Source: Delphinus delphis
Taxonomy: Eukaryota; Chordata; Mammalia; Artiodactyla; Delphinidae
Assembly: GCF_949987515.2 (NCBI RefSeq)
Contig: NC_082684.1
Span: 45,784,006-45,848,005 of the forward strand
Direction: 5' to 3'
DNA length: 64,000 nt
Shown here: positions 12,296 through 47,200 of the stretch, piece after piece
How positions within the stretch are numbered: the stretch's first letter is position 1
Layout of the letters: each line of letters begins with the position of its first letter
Position numbers and translations under genes: made by a program
Notes under the pieces: model-generated
What the model saw: only the letters and a program-made list of their open reading frames with translations
What the model was told of the DNA's origin: nothing
The model's database searches: none

Positions 12296-12612
12296 TAGCC
12301 TCCTAGGGCTTCCATAGCAACATACCATAGACTGAATCCCTTAAAAAACAGAAATTTATTTTCTCACAGTTCTGGAGGCTGGAAATCCCAGATCAAGGTG
12401 TCAGAAGGTCTGTTTTCTCCTGAGGCCCTTCTCCTTGGCTTAAAGATGGCCACTTTCTCACTGTGTCCTCACATGGCCTTTTTCTCTGTGCACAGGTATC
12501 CCTGGTGTTTCTCTCTTCTTACAAGGACACCAGTTACATGGATTAGGGTTCCAGCATATGAATTTTGGGGGAGAGGCAGACACAATTTGGTCCATATTTG
12601 TCTAATAACAAA
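12296..12612 (+). repeat. Second LTR-like (MaLR type) repeat
   Basis: Starts near cctcctagggcttccatagc, includes cagaaatttattttctcaca, gttctggaggctgg and cttacaaggacaccag, and ends near gcatatgaattttgggg. Same general class as the split repeat just upstream. Confidence 0.55.
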
Positions 12613-12614
12613 AC

Positions 12615-12818
12615 TAAGAGCTAATATTTGAGCTACTAAGCAGGTATTATGCTAAACATTTTTGATAGGCTATCTCACTTAACATAAATCATTAGATTAA
12701 TTATATATCAGTATATTAAGAGCTAATATTTGAGCTACTAAGCAGGTATTATGCTAAACGTTTTTGACAGGCTATCTCACTTAACATAAATCATTAGATT
12801 AATTATATATCAGTATAA
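12615..12818 (+). repeat. 102-bp tandem duplication
   Basis: Two copies (12615-12716 and 12717-12818) of a unit starting taagagctaatatttgagct. I count two substitutions (acatttttgata versus acgtttttgaca) over the aligned part plus uncertainty at the last base. Not a known repeat family. Confidence 0.9.
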
Positions 12819-12841
12819 CCATTATATAAAATTCCAGCTTT

Positions 12842-13189
12842 GGGCTTCCCTGGTGGCGCAGTGGTTAAGAATCCACCTGCCAATGAAGGGGACATGGGTT
12901 CAAGCCCTGGTCTGGGAAGATCCCACATGCCGCGGAGCAACTAAGCCCATGCACCACAACTACTGAGCCTGTGCTCTAGGTCACGGGAGCCACAACTACT
13001 GAGCTCACGTGCCACAACTACTGAAGCCCACGTGCCTAGAGCCCGTGCTCTGCAACAAGAGAAGCCACCGCAGTGAGAAGCCCATGCACGCAACAAAGGG
13101 TAGTCCCGGCTCATCGCAACTAGAGAAAAGTCCGCATGCAGCAACGAAGACCCAACGCAGCCAAAAATAAAATAAATAAATTTATTTTA
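12842..13189 (+). mobile_element. CHR-type SINE, long form
   Basis: Head gggcttccctggtggcgcag, long-form repeats of ccacaactactga, and a tail of aaaataaaataaataaa type. Perfect 14-bp target duplication aaaattccagcttt at 12828-12841 and 13190-13203. Confidence 0.95.
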
Positions 13190-13203
13190 AAAATTCCAGC
13201 TTT

Positions 13204-14099
13204 ATCAAAATATTTCCTATGTTCTTGATTAGAAATTCTACACAATTTTTATTGATCTGATTCTTAGAGTACTCTGTCTCTACTATGCTCCATTCTGAGG
13301 GTGGTTTTTCATTCACTGATCAAATTTTATTGATCATCTATGAGCTTGGTACAGAGGCACAAAGGTTAGTAATCAAAATCCCTGCTCTCAGAGTATAGGC
13401 TAGAAGGGAAGATGTATTTTATGTGTGCGTCTCCACGTACATTTTGAAATATCTTACATAAAAGGTATCAATTATATTTATAGAACCATTCCGCACATGT
13501 AAGTTCTTATGAACGCTGAGGCACTAAAAATTAAAATAATTTCAAAAAAGGGGGAAATCCTCTGATTATTTGGTTTTACATTACCTTCTTCAGCTGCATC
13601 AACCCTAACTGCAGCAACACATTCTTTTATATGTGGCTTTAGACTGAATTTAGACTGGAAAAAAGCCAGCTGGGATTTGAAAGTGAGAAGTAATTATGAC
13701 ATAAAAGTGCAACACCTGACTGGGTAAAGCGCTTCAAATTCCACTCGCTCTGCTCAAGAAAAGAAAAAAATTATCTTCAAAAAAATTTATTTTCTCACTG
13801 TCCAACTCGTTCACCTTTCATGCTACGAACACCGATACCTTTTCTCCTGCAGGAGGCAAAGGCAGCACTCGCAGGTGGAAGGAGATCTCCAGATTTGCAG
13901 GCCGAGTTGCTTCTCAGCTGTGGGCGGGTGTGGTGACAGCACCCCAGTGAGGAGAGTCTTCCCCTCCCAGCCCCAGCTCTTCTTCCCTTGCTCGAGACCC
14001 GTGGGCCCCTTGCTGAGCTCCGCACCCAGCTCCCTGGCTCAGCATCTATTCCCTCGCGCCGGCTACAGGAGCGTGGACTGCGCAGGCCCGGCACAAAGG
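13204..14099. other. Intergenic, upstream flank of TBPL2
   Basis: AT-rich until about 13800, then GC-rich. No gene recognised. 13310-13410 resembles the degenerate tail of an old L2/MIR-type repeat. The large minus-strand open frame at 13795-14412 follows GC content and has no recognisable domain. Confidence 0.4.
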
Positions 14100-14278
14100 C
14101 CCCACCCAGCCCCTGGTCCCCGGATCCCCGCCCCCAGCCCGGGCCACGCCTCGCCACGTGCGGCCGCGGGCGGATAAACGGCTTCCGCGCCCCGCGCGCC
14201 TTGTCCCAGTTAGCGGCAGCTCGAGTCGCGCTGGCTCTTCCCTTCGATTCCCAAACCCCTCCAGTGAGCCCTCCGTCC
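14100..14278 (+). promoter_or_regulatory. TBPL2: Likely TBPL2 promoter and leader region
   Basis: GC-rich with many CpG sites, a GC-box-like ccccgccccc near 14126, an E-box CACGTG at 14155-14160 and a NotI-like gcggccgc at about 14161. No convincing TATA box. The reading frame stays open upstream of the chosen start but has no in-frame ATG from 13988 on. The transcription start cannot be fixed from sequence. Confidence 0.5.
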
Positions 14279-38929
<24,651 letters not shown>

Positions 38930-39792
38930 GTATATCATTCAACATCTCACAGTATGTTGGTTTGAATATGTGCAAAAGCCCAGCACAGAAACTGCTGGAT
39001 TATAGATATTCCATGCACATTTTGACTTCAGTTATTAAAGTGTGATTCTGTATGAGTAACCATGCCTAAGAAATGAAGAAACTTTTTTTCAAAATGACTC
39101 GTGTATGTTATTTTTAAAATGGAAAAAGTAAACTTACTTCAGAATTTGAAAGATTTAGGGCCTTGCTAGAATGATACTGTAACATCATTAAAATTTAATG
39201 CTTTGCTCTTGTTAAAGATGTAGTACATTAACATGTGTTCTCTAAAAATACATAGCAATATATAGAAATTTCAAATAACTGCATAAAACAGGATAGAAAA
39301 TTGTCTGTTTTTGGCTTTTTAAATATTGAGTAGATGATCCGGGCCATTGGGTACGGGCCTGTGAAGGATCCTGTCAGAAGACAAATGAAACATGGAAGTC
39401 TGAAAACTTAAGAAAAATTAAACAAACATCCTTTTGTTTGAAATGGTCAGAGAAAATTATTTCTCTCCCTTAAAAATAAATCTTAAACTTTCAGGAACCA
39501 TTCAGGTTTAGTATAAGGTCTTCTTTGAAAACAGTTTAGGGATTTTGGGCTTTTGGGGGGTACTTTTATAATCCTATGTAATTGTATTAAAATAGACCAG
39601 ATAAGACTAAGAGGCTGGAGCAAAGAGCTCAGCTTCAAGACCTAATTAGGTTGTGGAATCAGCCGCATTTGATGGAGAGGTGGAGATTAACAGGGAGGGA
39701 TGGGCTAACAGGAGTCATGGCCCTTGTTCCCAAGTGGGCAGTGATTGTCTTTCACTAAGATGAGGAGACATTTGTGGGGAGGGAGAGTTCAG
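38930..39792 (+). other. TBPL2: TBPL2 3' UTR and downstream flank
   Basis: AT-rich sequence without repeats that I can name. An ATTAAA about 105 bases past the stop and an AATAAA near 39475 are the possible cleavage signals. The true end of the transcript is unknown. Confidence 0.45.
39034..39039 (+). promoter_or_regulatory. TBPL2: Candidate polyadenylation signal ATTAAA
   Basis: cagttATTAAAgtgtgattctg: the commonest variant hexamer followed by a GT/T-rich stretch, as expected for a short TBPL2 3' UTR. No experimental support. Confidence 0.45.
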
Positions 39793-39927
39793 GGTTTTTT
39801 TGTTTTATTTTTGTTTTGGCGGCACCGTGCAGGCTTGTGGGATTTTAGTTCCCCGACTAGGGATCAAACTGTGGCCCTCAGAAGGGAGAGCTTGGAGTCC
39901 TAACCACTGGACTGCCAGGAAATTCCT
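39793..39927 (-). mobile_element. CHR-type SINE, short form, minus orientation
   Basis: T-rich start, gtgggattttagttccccga, ctaaccactggactgccagg, end at aattcc. Target duplication gagagttcag at 39783-39792 and 39928-39937. Confidence 0.88.
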
Positions 39928-40459
39928 GAGAGTTCAGTTTTAATTTCAGTTTCCCAATTGCTGAGTTTGTTGGTGGTCACTGTACATTACTTTAAGCCTA
40001 GTGTAGGCAGTTATGAATTTGGGGGTATGGAACTTGGGAGAGAAGCCCTAGCTGGAGAGAGAATTTAGGGCAGTCATTAATTTACAGCCTGCCAAAATAA
40101 TCCTTGAGAATCAGTGGTCTTGATTATTTGACCTATGAGCCTAATTTTTTTTCTTCTGTAGTTTACAGGCATATTCAAACACTAGTTACTCTGATATAAT
40201 CCTCCAACCCACCCTATTTATCCCCACAGAAAGAAATTTGGAGTCATCTAACCATGTTAAATTCTACCTAGTTCAAATTCTTTAAGATATGGCCCAGAGA
40301 AGGGGTGGAATGCTGGACATTAAAATTTATTTTTCATAAAGATACAACTTTGATTTACACGTTCAGTACAGTTGTTTCCACTGGTTAGCTATTATTGGTA
40401 AAGTACTTATCAGATTACTATTAAACGGACTTACTTATTAATCCTTAGGTGGGTACTGA

Positions 40460-40610
40460 AATTCTCTCCATTTAACAGTTAAGAACACAGGCTGAGAGAG
40501 GTGAGGAATTTGCCCCGAATTACACAGCTATTAAGAAGGCGGGTGGGCCAAAATTCAACCTCGTTCCAAGACCCGGTTCCCTCACCCAACTCTGCGGTTG
40601 TTTTAGCCAA
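40460..40610 (+). repeat. MIR fragment, plus orientation
   Basis: ctctccatttaacagttaag, ggctgagagaggtgaggaat and cgaattacacagctattaag, then a degenerate end. Confidence 0.7.
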
Positions 40611-40984
40611 ATTTAAAAGCATCCAGAGCGAATGACAGTAATTCCCTCATTGTGTTCCCAGTCTGTTTTCCCAGAATCCTTAGGGCATCGTATTACTGTT
40701 TCTTGCACGAGCTGGAGGCGTTAACGTGTAGCCTGGGCGTGATTGAGCGCTGATGACATTCTGCTGGGCTGACTCGCCCCTCTAAACATAATTCCTGCTT
40801 CAGAAGCGGCCGCCCGCGAGCAGTCAGAAAAAGCCACTGCCCCTTCGGCCCTCGGCGGCCGAGGGCTAGGTGAGGCCGGGCGAGGGTCTCGCGGGACTCC
40901 CGCCGCGCTTCCGGCCCCTCCCCAGGCCCCTCCCAGGCCCCTCCTCCTCCTCGCCCAGGATGCACCTGGTTGAAAACAAAATCC

Positions 40985-40990
40985 CACGTG
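40985..40990 (+). promoter_or_regulatory. ATG14: E-box CACGTG, CLEAR-like, ATG14 leader
   Basis: Context cCCACGTGACt, 23 bases before the ATG. It matches eight of ten bases of the CLEAR consensus (GTCACGTGAC) bound by TFEB/TFE3, which control lysosome and autophagy genes. Function here is inferred only. Confidence 0.5.
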
Positions 40991-41013
40991 ACTGACTCTG
41001 CTCTCAGGCCATC

Positions 41014-41234
41014 ATGGCGTCTCCCAGTGGGAAGGGATCCCGGGCGCCGGAGGCTGCTGGCTGCGGGCCCCAGCCCGTCGCCCGGGACCTCGTAGACTCC
41101 GTGGACGATGCGGAGGGGCTGTACGTGGCAGTCGAGCGGTGCCCACTGTGCAACACCACCCGCCGGCGGCTGACCTGCGCCAAGTGCGTCCAGAGCGGCG
41201 ATTTTGTCTACTTCGACGGCCGCGACCGTGAAAG
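41014..41234 (+). CDS. ATG14: ATG14 coding exon 1
   Basis: Starts [20 protein letters not shown] and includes [20 protein letters not shown], the zinc-ribbon-like Cys quartet. Ends GAA AG at donor gtacgg, splitting an Arg codon. ATG context atcATGg. Confidence 0.97.
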
Positions 41235-44200
41235 GTACGGCAGCCACCACGGCCCTATGGTTTCTAACCCTGGTGTCTCCACCGGCTCGGAGGCTGGAGC
41301 CTGGGGCCTGAGTTTGGGCCCCGGAGCCTGAGTTTGGGCCCCGGAGCCCAGCGAGAGGAGGGGGAGGTAGGGAGGGTAACTGTTTTGCGCCGGCGCTTTG
41401 CTCCCAGGAGAGAGTCGGGGAGGGAGGCCAGAAGAGAGGAGATCGCCGTTTCCCCTTAACCCACTCGAGAGGAGTCTGACCTCACGGTGCTCTTGGGTAC
41501 TAGAGAAGAGGGATAGATGGTGGTTGTGGAGAGGTCTTCTCCTATTACTGCCATAGAGTTGGATTCTCGGTACTTTGTTCCACTCCAATTGAAATGCTGG
41601 GTTTAACCTTTGTTTTCGAAAGCACGTTCATTCTCTAGAGGAGAGACCAAAGGAGAATCAAATAACTGGTTAAGAGGGATTCGGGCCCTGGTAGCCTGTG
41701 TCACAGGTGGATCTTATCAGACATGCTTACTCTAATGTGTGAACTAGGCTAGCTAGTTCCTCCCTTTTCCAAAGATTGTTTTAGATGCTAAGGAGTTTGG
41801 GTATGTGTTTTGGCTTTGTTTTAAAATCCAGATTGGGAGCTGCAAGCCCTTAGTTAAGAGAATTCAAGAACGCGTTTTGGCCTTGTTTTGAAATTTAAAC
41901 AAGAGACCTGCAAGTCCTTGGTTAAGATAATTGAAAAATTAGTGTGATTAGCTGCAAGGTCTCTCAGGCCCAACTTCTGTTTCAATAACTTAGTGTCAAT
42001 GATAGTAAGCCAGCTAATTTTTTCAGTGCAAAAGTTCAGGTATTAATTCATGTACAACAACCCGGTAAGTTATTTTCTGTAACATACTGCTAAAGAAACT
42101 GCACAGTACCCTGCCCTGGGTCACACAGATAATAAGTGTGGGGACCAGAATTAAATTCCAGGCAGCCTGAACCCATATGCCATGCACTTAACCCCTGGAT
42201 TATATAACGGCTGTATTTGGAAGTGTTTTTTGAGTTGCTGACAGTCCTCTCATCATGAATGGAGTTCATTTCTTTTTCTTTTGAGGAGATTTGTATGATA
42301 CAATCTTTTAGTTCATCACTGTGTCTCATTGATGTACTTGATGACTTTAGAAACTGATGATGTAATAAGTAATAACTTTAAAAATTAATACAGTTTTATC
42401 ATAAGAATACTAGGTATGAGATGGAAATGTCTAACTGATGGAGTTTATCATGGGTTCAGTTCTGGACCCTCTTCTCTATATACTTTTTCTTAGATTCATT
42501 TCCATAATTTAAATATTGTCTATATGCTGAAGACTGCCAGACTTGTATCTCCAACCCAGGCCTTTGTGAAATCAAGAAAACAGCTGCATACTCTGTCTGT
42601 ATTTAAATTTGTAATGAGAATCTCCATCTTAATATGGCATCCTGAATTCATGATTATCCGTCATAAATCTGTTCCTCTCATGCTCATTCCAGCCCAGTAA
42701 ATGGTAACCTCACTCTCTGGCACAGGCCAAAAAACCTTCCAGTCTTCCTTGACTCCTCTCTTAATGCCACCATGTATAATCCCATCAACAAATCCCATCC
42801 ACCCTTCAAAACCTATCCTAAATCCTAACCCTTTCACTCCCTCCTGGTTTGGTCCACCAGAGGATTATTGCCTCTTGAGTTCCTGCTTCCACCCTTTCTC
42901 CTTTATAGTGTAATTCCCATATTGCAGCCAGAGTAACACCACTCCTCCATTCCTTTGTTCACATCTTCCAGGGGTTTCCTGTTTTACCTAAAGTAAAAAA
43001 AGCCAAAGTCCTTATCCAAAGTTCTGTATTGTCTGTTCCTCCATTGATCTCCTATTGCTTTTCCCTTACCCACTCTGCAATACCATCCTGGCCTCCTTGC
43101 CAGTCCTCAAACATACCACGAACACTCCTGCTTCAGGACCACTGCAGTCTTATTCAGACTGCCAGAACTCTTTTCTTCTAGAAGTCTTCAGGGCTTCTTC
43201 CCTTGATTCCTTTAGGCTTCTGCTCATACATTAGAGGAACTCTTTCTTTGGACTATTCAACTGAAATAGTAACTTCCTTTCCCACTTAACCTGCTTTATT
43301 GTTTTCCATAGCACTTATCACCATCTTATGGTTTACATATGAATTTGTCTAACTGCCCCCTGCTCCAGTGATGTAAGCTCTGTGAGAACAAAACAGTTTT
43401 GTACTCTGCTGTATCCTCACATAGTAGAAGCTTAATAAAGATTTGTTGAATGATTGGGTCAATCTACCCTTCCTTCCCAAACGTAGTACGATTCTGAATC
43501 ACTTCATTATTATAAATCATGACCCATTTGTCACTAAAGCCAGAAACCCGGGAGTTATCCTAGCTTTTTCCTTTTTTCTTGTTCCGTGTATCCAAAATAT
43601 TGACAAGTCTAATTTGATCTGCTCCAGAGTAGATCTTGAATCTGTCTACTTCTAGTCCAGACCACTATCATTTCTCTCCTGGCTACTTATTAGTTTCCTT
43701 TCTTTTACACATACAGCTCCTCCCTAGCCTTCCTCTGGCCTTCACACAACAGCCACAGTAGAAATGTAAATCAGATAATGTCACTGTTTGCTTAAACCTT
43801 TTCAGTGGGTTTCCACTTTATTTAAAATAAAATTCAAGCTTCTTACTATGGCATATTAAGCCCCATGTGATTTGGCTACTGCCTACCTTCTAACTTTGGC
43901 TGTAAGGTTGAGTTTAAAATGTGGTCTTTGGATTCAAGCTGTATTGAATTGAATCCAAGCTCCACCACTTGCTATGTGATTTTGAAGTTTCTTAATCTCT
44001 CCTGTGCTTATTTCATTTTGAAAATGGAGTATCTAACTTCATAGGTTTCTGGTAGTGATTACATAAGAGCATGCACTGAAGTACTTAGCATGATGTCTAG
44101 CATGTATTACGTACTCAAAAGATAAACGCTTGCCATGTACCCTCATGTTCACAGCTCAGTAGTTGGGCCTTCTCTCACATCCTCAGACACATGAAACTTT

Positions 44201-47200
44201 TCCACCCGTGAGTCTTTTTCCTTGCTGTTCCCTCTGCCTGGAACACTGTTCCTCCTGATTGTCACTTTTCCTTTCATGGCTCAACTTAAATGTCACTTCC
44301 TCAGTGAGACGTCCCTGACCTTCACTAAGATAGGTCCCCACTTCCACCTCTCCCCCCCCCATTTCTGTCACAATACTCAATTCTTTCATGGTATTGAGCA
44401 TGGTAAGTGGTGTTACTTTTTTGAGGAAAGTAACTGCATCCAGAATGTAGTTCCACACAGGCATGAATTCTGGTTTTGTTCAGTTGGATCCCCAGTGCTT
44501 AGTGCAGCGGCAGTGGGTAGCACACAATAAGCAGATTGTTGAAGGAATGGTAAAGGCAAGACAACTTTAGAAGCTGAAATACAAATTATTTTCGGAAGAG
44601 GGATGTGTTATAGTGGATTTCTTTTTACTTTTCCAAGCAGAAAAGTGAAAAATAAATACCAGAACCATTCAAAATTTAGAAATGAAAAAGAAATTTTAAG
44701 GTTCAGCGATAACAGACAGCTTCACTTCACTTTCTTTCCATCGTTCCCCGTTCTGAACCTTGTATTCCTAAGGAAGAGGAGTTTGCTTGTTTGTTTCCGT
44801 TTGTTCCCAGAACAGTGCCTAGCATCTAATAGGATGTGAGAATCTGTTGAGATCCAGGACCACAGTCCTAATGGTCAAATCAGTTTTACTGAGCTCTCGT
44901 TGGGTACAGTTATCTGCATAAAATATTCTGGCAGTTACAGAAGAGAAAGGCAGGTCTCTGCTCTCAAAGCTTTACACTGACTACTAATAAGCCTTAAATT
45001 TCTTGGGCCAAAGGTTGATTGTGAGATACTCTGTTGTCTTCAGTATTTAAGAAAAATTTTGCTTTCAGACTCTTTTTTCCTTTTACTTATGAAAAGCTCC
45101 TCACTAACTGTGGGAAACCACTTTGAAATAAAATATGGAATCTTACAGTACAATTTAAATACTCTTGTTTAACCTCTGATTCTTTTCAGTAAATTAGCCA
45201 GATTAGCTGTGCCTATAAGGATCTTGAATGTGATGTGCATATCAAAGTTCTTGTAAATGTAGATTTTTTTCATGTTTAATTAATAGACTAGCTGAATAAA
45301 TAGTTTATAATGGTTTAGCAGTTCAAGGAAAATTAGATATTAAAGAACAAATCTGTCTCCCAATAATTAGTTCTTTTGACTCCTAAGAAGGGAACATGCA
45401 TCTTTACATAATTTTGTGGACAGTATGAGTTTGGCAGTTAGATTGAAAAATACCTGAATGCGCTACTTTTTTTGTTACTGTTCAGTGGGAACACTTCCTT
45501 ATAACCTTGGTACCCTCCCAGCACTATCCTTTCCTCATCTCCCACCTTGGCCTCAGTCCGAAAACAGTGCCCACTTTCTTCTCTGCTTTTTCATCTGCCT
45601 TTTGATGTGTGTGCTTCCTTAAGAGATGAAGAGGAATGATTTTAAGCAGTACTCTCAACACAATCTCCTTTGGATCTTGTACTGGAGAACATTTAAAAAT
45701 TACAGGTCTTGGACTTCCCTGGTGGCGCAGTGGTTGGGAATCCACCTGCCAATGCAGGGGACACGGGTTCGATCCTTGGTCTGGGAAGATCCCACATGCC
45801 GCAGAGCAGCTAAGCCCGTGTGGCACAACTACTGAGCCTGAGCTCTAGAGCCTGTGAGTCACAACTACTGAGCTTGCGTGCCACAGTTACTGAATCCTCT
45901 GCGCGTCTAGAGCCTGTACTCTGCACCAAGAGAAGCCACTGCAATGAGAAGCCCGTGCACCGCAACAAAGAGTAACCCCTGCTCGCTGCAACTAGAGAAA
46001 CCCCGCGCACAGCAGCGAAGACCCAAAGCAGCCAAAATTTAAAAAACTAAATAAATAAATGAATTTATTAAAGAAAAATTACAGGTCTTTTAACAGGAAC
46101 ATAATTTTCTGGATTATACATTTATCTGACACCAAAAATAAGACTGCTACCCAATAGATAACAAGTTGAAGTAATCTTTCCACTCAAAACTGAAAAAAAT
46201 TGCTTACCAGTTTATGATAGTGTAGGAGTGTTACAAGGATCATAATCTGAGGATACCCAGGAACATCTGCCTGCTGGTTTAGGAACCAGTTATTTTAAAG
46301 CGTGGATCAAAAAGAAAGGCAAAATTTATGAGCATATGGGTAGTATTGCTTTTCTTTCTTTTTTTTTTTTTTTTTTTTTGCGGTACGCGGACCTCTCACT
46401 GTTGTGGCCTCTCCCGTTGTGGAGCACAGGGTCCGGACACGCAGGCTCAGCGGCCATGGCTCACGGGCCCAGCTGCTCCGCGGCATGTGGGATCTTCCCG
46501 GACCGGGGCACGAACCCGTGTCCCCTGCATCGGCAGGCGGACTCTCAACCACTGCGCCACCAGGGAAGCCCAGTATTGCTTTTTTAAAAAAAATTTATTT
46601 TGGCTGCACTGGATCTTAGTTGCAGCATGCGGGATCTTTTTAGTTGCGGCATGCGGGCTTCTTAGTTGTGGCATGCAAATGATTAGTTGCGGCATGCAGG
46701 TTCCCCGACCAGGGATTGAACGCAGGCCCCCTGCATTGGCAGTGTGAAGTCTTACCCACTGGACCACCAGGGAAGTTCCTGTATTGCTTTTATATGTATG
46801 CTGCATCAGGAATGATGCAGCACTACCTTCACTGATGAGTTTTAAGAATATATGCTACAGTTCTACCAAGAAACAGAAATATGGGCGCTGAACAAATTGA
46901 GAGGTGGGATAAAGGACGAGCAAGAAATGTAGATGTTACTAAACATTTCAAGGGGAAGACACAGCCAACATCCAAAAAACTACCCTTTAGACATCTCTGT
47001 TCTGCCCTCCAGTATCTTTTTGGTTGTCAGTCACTATAGCTAATAAAAATATTGTCATGGGATTTTGATTCTGGGCCCACATTTTTATGCCCCACTCAAC
47101 AGAATAAAAGCTCTATAGGTAGCTGGACTCCCCATCTTTAGACAAGGGTTTATCAACCTGAGTTCTGTTTGGTATTGTCTTTCAAGAAGGGTCACAACTC

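Larger units (their letters stand above)
40790..41400 (+). promoter_or_regulatory. ATG14: CpG-rich ATG14 promoter region
   Basis: Clear rise in GC and CpG from about 40800 (ggccgcccgcgagcagtcag) through exon 1 and into intron 1, typical of a housekeeping promoter. No TATA box seen. Extent is judged by eye. Confidence 0.7.

Noticed and set aside
40693..41250. 185-codon minus-strand frame opposite ATG14 exon 1
   Set aside because: Shadow of the CpG-rich promoter and exon; no recognisable domain.
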